From: XYB2-FULL-45-11 sp964360375
GTDB taxonomy: Bacteria > Patescibacteriota > Patescibacteriia > UBA9934 > GWF2-40-263
Assembly (NCBI GenBank): GCA_964360375.1
Contig: CAYHWG010000045.1
Coordinates: forward strand, 1 to 7,288
Length of the DNA: 7,288 nucleotides
Direction: 5' to 3'
Below, in pieces: positions 5,400-7,288 of this stretch. The notes beneath the pieces were generated by a model. It did no database searches. It had not been told where the DNA came from and saw only the letters and a program-made list of their open reading frames with translations. The position numbers and the translations under genes are program-made. The stretch's first letter is position 1, and the number at the start of each line of letters is the position of its first letter.

Positions 5400-5501
5400 A
5401 TGCAATCGCAAACACACAAAGTGTTTCCTTCCATTTTTCTCGGCGCATTTGTGGGCGGAACCGTTTATAGTGTGTCGTGGAGGACATCATGGACACGATA
5501 A
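5400..5501 (+). CDS. Possible 33-residue membrane peptide overlapping the next gene
   Basis: A short ORF from ATG 5400 to TAA 5499-5501. It has an SD-like GGAG (5390-5393) 6 nt upstream. The peptide starts MQSQTHK, has a hydrophobic stretch FPSIFLGAFVGGTVYSV long enough for one membrane pass, and ends in a basic tail (SWRTSWTR). Its end overlaps the start of the 409-residue gene by 13 nt in another frame, which would suit translational coupling. Such a short ORF can occur by chance, and I see no homology I recognise. Alternatively this is simply the untranslated leader of the downstream gene, with transcription starting near 5478 from the -10-like TATAGT at 5466-5471. Confidence 0.3.
   Translation: MQSQTHKVFPSIFLGAFVGGTVYSVSWRTSWTR
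5466..5471 (+). promoter_or_regulatory. -10-like box upstream of the 409-residue gene
   Basis: TATAGT matches TATAAT at 5 of 6 positions. No convincing -35 lies 16-18 nt upstream. If used, transcription starts near 5478, leaving a short leader that contains the SD at 5479-5483. Confidence 0.35.
5479..5483 (+). promoter_or_regulatory. Shine-Dalgarno site fixing the start at 5489
   Basis: GGAGG ends 5 nt before ATG 5489. This decides against the in-frame GTG at 5477, which overlaps the SD itself. It stands out because the genes to the left lack SD motifs. Confidence 0.8.
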
Positions 5502-6718
5502 AAACACGAGAAGCTCTATTACCGCTTTTTGAGACATGGCGCGAAGAGGCGAATAGATGCCACCAGTTTAATTGGCACAAGCTCGAAAGCTATGTTCCGC
5601 TTGTCGCATTTCTTCGCAAAAACCGTGAATCAAGTGTACGTACTTTGATCGAAGGAAATCATTCGACGATTGATTCTGGGAAAAGCCATCTCATCACGTA
5701 TCCGGAATTGGTTGCCTTTCTTCTCTACGCCTGTGGTTTCAAGAATCTTCCGATCATTCGTTCATTTTATCGTGACAAACCCAAAAATATCTTCCGACTT
5801 TACGATTGGGCGATTGCTCATGGTCACAATACGCGTTCGGTACGTTTTCAACTTTCTCTGCTACGGGTAATCGTCCGTAACGATCGACTTGTACAAAAAG
5901 AGAAAAGTCGAAAATTGGCCAAACATCGTGAAGAACTAACACAATGGAAAACACTCCCAAAAGGAGAAGTGTTGACGGCGGAGATCTTTCGCGATCGATT
6001 GCTCACCCTGCACGAAAATGCAATGTTTTGCAGCCTTTCGTGGATGTGGCGAAAGATGTCATTGTACAAGTTGCTTCGCGTATGGACGCGGCACAGCAAA
6101 GGAATGTGTTTGCAGGTGTTGATCGAGGAAGTCGATACCTGTTCGTGGCAAGCACTTGATCTCATTCGCGATGAGATTAGACGCATGGGAAATGTGTACA
6201 TGGAAACGTTTCGCCATCCAAACAATTACGAATCTAAACTTCTTGCTCTGTACCGATGGGCGATCGGTCGGGGATACGGAACACCAAAAATTCGATCTGC
6301 GCATGATCAGCTTCGGCGTAAGTTGAAGATTGAGCGATCGATTCATCAAGTCATTCATCGGCTCGATGATCGTCGTCGGCACAACAGGATCACTTCGAAT
6401 GATTGGGAGCGCGCGCGAAAAACATTTGTGCGCATCGCCTCACATCATCCTACTGAGTTTTTTCGGTACTCCATGCATGATGTTTTGCTCTGGCGAGGCA
6501 TGCGTGGCTGTGCGGGAACGGATCCGGAGTTAGTAACGCTCCTTTCTGAAATCATGGCAACAATCACAGAACCTCCAAAGACACTTGCCAAAGCAAAAAC
6601 CCCAAGTCAAATCTACTTCGCCTGGTTTTATGGAAATGATCCGAAAGCGGAAGAATATTGCGCGCGGTTTGAGCTAGAAAATGTAGACACTACAGCAACG
6701 ACTTCTTCACAGAACTGA
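5489..6718 (+). CDS. Uncharacterised basic 409-residue protein with internal duplication
   Basis: I do not recognise this family. It has no signal peptide or clear membrane segment, is rich in Arg, His, Trp and Leu, and looks mostly helical. Residues about 101-140 and 251-290 are related: LYDWAIAHGHNTRSVRFQLSL aligns with LYRWAIGRGYGTPKIRSAHD, sharing LYxWAIxxGxxT and following Arg/Leu positions, at an offset of 150 residues. Weaker similarity may continue on both sides (LTAEIFRDR near 162 with ITSNDWERA near 301). The Ser/Thr-rich tail (TTATTSSQN) looks disordered. No catalytic motif is evident; the basic repeats would suit nucleic-acid binding, which is a guess. ATG 5489 is set by the GGAGG at 5479-5483. 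The stop TGA lies in the 5' arm of the terminator. Both flanking genes (the possible 33-residue ORF and the DHH-like gene) are also of unknown function. Confidence 0.85.
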   Translation: MDTIKTREALLPLFETWREEANRCHQFNWHKLESYVPLVAFLRKNRESSVRTLIEGNHSTIDSGKSHLITYPELVAFLLYACGFKNLPIIRSFYRDKPKNIFRLYDWAIAHGHNTRSVRFQLSLLRVIVRNDRLVQKEKSRKLAKHREELTQWKTLPKGEVLTAEIFRDRLLTLHENAMFCSLSWMWRKMSLYKLLRVWTRHSKGMCLQVLIEEVDTCSWQALDLIRDEIRRMGNVYMETFRHPNNYESKLLALYRWAIGRGYGTPKIRSAHDQLRRKLKIERSIHQVIHRLDDRRRHNRITSNDWERARKTFVRIASHHPTEFFRYSMHDVLLWRGMRGCAGTDPELVTLLSEIMATITEPPKTLAKAKTPSQIYFAWFYGNDPKAEEYCARFELENVDTTATTSSQN

Positions 6719-6736
6719 ATACATCAGTTCTTTTTT
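6711..6736 (+). terminator. Terminator of the 409-residue gene, containing its stop codon
   Basis: Stem AGAACTGA (6711-6718) and TCAGTTCT (6724-6731), loop ATACA, then a T run to 6736. The TGA stop (6716-6718) is the end of the 5' arm. Confidence 0.85.
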
Positions 6737-6755
6737 ATTCTATCGTAGGTTTAAT

Positions 6756-6778
6756 ACCTCGCCGCTTTGCGGCGGGGT
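6756..6778. repeat. GC-rich triloop hairpin
   Basis: ACCTCGCCGC (6756-6765) pairs with GCGGCGGGGT (6769-6778) over 10 bp with one T-G pair, around a TTT loop. No T tract follows in either direction. Much higher GC than its surroundings; it looks like a dispersed palindromic element or mRNA-end/nucleoid-binding site rather than a terminator. Confidence 0.6.
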
Positions 6779-6789
6779 GATTCATTCTT

Positions 6790-6818
6790 TTGACAAAAAA
6801 AGATCTCGAGAGCAAAAT
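6790..6818 (+). promoter_or_regulatory. Promoter for the DHH-like gene
   Basis: Perfect TTGACA (6790-6795), 17-nt spacer, CAAAAT (6813-6818, 4 of 6). The start would be near 6825. Confidence 0.55.
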
Positions 6819-6824
6819 TGTGGT

Positions 6825-6849
6825 CTTCGTTCAAACGTAACGAAGGGAG
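6825..6849 (+). promoter_or_regulatory. 5'-leader hairpin next to the ribosome binding site
   Basis: CTTCGTT (6825-6831) pairs with AACGAAG (6839-6845) over 7 bp with a 7-nt loop, exactly at the predicted 5' end. The last paired G is the first base of the SD GGGAG (6845-6849), 6 nt before ATG 6856. It could protect the 5' end or tune access to the SD. Confidence 0.45.
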
Positions 6850-6855
6850 CATGAA

Positions 6856-7288
6856 ATGCCAGTTGTCTTGCATGTGGATCCGACAACGAGCCCCATGTCT
6901 TGGGATGAATTTTGCCGTTCAACTCCACCGTTTTCTATTGCCCTTGATGGGTATGTGGATGATGTTTCCTTGTTTGACGAAAAGGCTCCGCGCGCGAATT
7001 TTGATCATCACAGTTTGAACAAAAATGACGCAACGAAACGCGATGCTCCAGGAAAGAGAATCGATCGACTCATTACGCGTGCAACGTGCGGACAAATTTT
7101 GATCGCAATTCGGACGGGATTGTTTCAGTGTTTTCGCAACCATAACGGCATTCAAGCGAATGTGTATGTGAATGACGGAGATCAAGATGTGTGTACAGCT
7201 TGGTATCTCATCAAACACGCCGTGATGACAGAACAAATTTACAGCCCGATCCTCAATCGTCTCGTGTCCATGGAGGATACGCTTGATT
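6856..7288 (+). CDS. Protein with DHH-like and NDxDxDVC motifs, N-terminal part (cut by window edge)
   Basis: An open frame of 144 codons running off the right edge, beginning MPVVLHVDPTTSPMSWDEF. The SD GGGAG at 6845-6849 supports ATG 6856. Acidic and histidine motifs are spaced as in metal-dependent phosphoesterases: LDGYVDDVSLFD (30-41), FDHHSLN with D50, H51 and H52, then RATCGQILIAIRTGLF (75-90) and VYVNDGDQDVCTAWYLIKHA (103-122). The FDHH motif matches the DHH superfamily signature, but here it precedes the aspartate-rich NDGDQD motif, while in canonical DHH enzymes the HxxPDxD motif comes first. It may be a distant or rearranged DHH-like hydrolase, or an unrelated metal-binding family; I do not recognise it by name. 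An overlapping frame (6818-7018) is a shadow, because it ends while this frame stays open with coherent motifs. Confidence 0.8.
   Translation, partial: MPVVLHVDPTTSPMSWDEFCRSTPPFSIALDGYVDDVSLFDEKAPRANFDHHSLNKNDATKRDAPGKRIDRLITRATCGQILIAIRTGLFQCFRNHNGIQANVYVNDGDQDVCTAWYLIKHAVMTEQIYSPILNRLVSMEDTLD

Noticed and set aside
1416..6718. Reassignment of UGA as a sense codon
   Set aside because: UGA closes nrnA and the 409-residue gene at sensible lengths, the latter directly at a terminator, so UGA functions as stop.
6756..6778. Second terminator before the DHH-like gene
   Set aside because: The hairpin is strong but has no T tract on either side, and the real terminator with T run is at 6711-6736.
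1..7288. tRNA, rRNA, insertion sequence, transposase or attachment site
   Set aside because: No cloverleaf, rRNA-like sequence, transposase motif or flanking direct repeats were seen on either strand.

Overview
This window reads as a compact bacterial chromosome segment at moderate, slightly AT-rich composition. Core genes (smc, nrnA, clpP, hsp20) sit next to a large VanW/YoaR-type membrane-anchored protein and several proteins I do not recognise. The combination of VanW-domain protein, short heptad-repeat coiled-coil protein, very tight gene spacing, terminators that begin at stop codons and many starts without Shine-Dalgarno (SD) motifs suggests a Patescibacteria/CPR-type genome. That placement is an inference. 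UGA is used as a stop (nrnA and the 409-residue gene), so code 11 fits and code 25 or 4 does not.

Layout. 1-316 (-) is the N-terminus of the SMC ATPase, running off the left edge. From the same spacer, nrnA (398-1420, +) diverges, followed by clpP (1477-2094, +), which ends at a strong terminator. An REP-like palindrome at 1409-1445 carries the nrnA stop codon and the apparent clpP -35 box. The 296-nt gap 2134-2429 has no supported protein gene. It holds a near-consensus promoter (TTGACA-N17-TATACT), a sequence predicted to fold into a long rod, and a terminator: a candidate small RNA of about 184 nt. On the minus strand, hsp20 (4298-4696) and a VanW-domain protein (2430-4292) form a two-gene unit with a 5-nt gap, preceded by a coiled-coil protein (4754-5251) built on 21-bp repeats. 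The spacer 5252-5399 holds divergent promoter-like elements and a perfect 16-bp palindrome. Rightward from it run a possible 33-codon ORF (5400-5501), an overlapping gene for an unrecognised basic 409-residue protein with an internal duplication (5489-6718), and after a terminator and a GC-rich triloop hairpin, the start of a protein with DHH-like and NDxDxD motifs (6856 to the right edge).

How the genes relate. smc (chromosome organisation), nrnA (degradation of nano-RNA and pAp), clpP (proteolysis) and hsp20 (holdase chaperone) are housekeeping and protein-quality functions; VanW/YoaR proteins are envelope-associated. No pathway links them all. A second pattern is translational: clpP, hsp20 and nrnA have promoter-like -10 elements that place the transcript start within about 3-5 nt of the ATG and no SD, whereas the genes right of 5400 have clear SD motifs.
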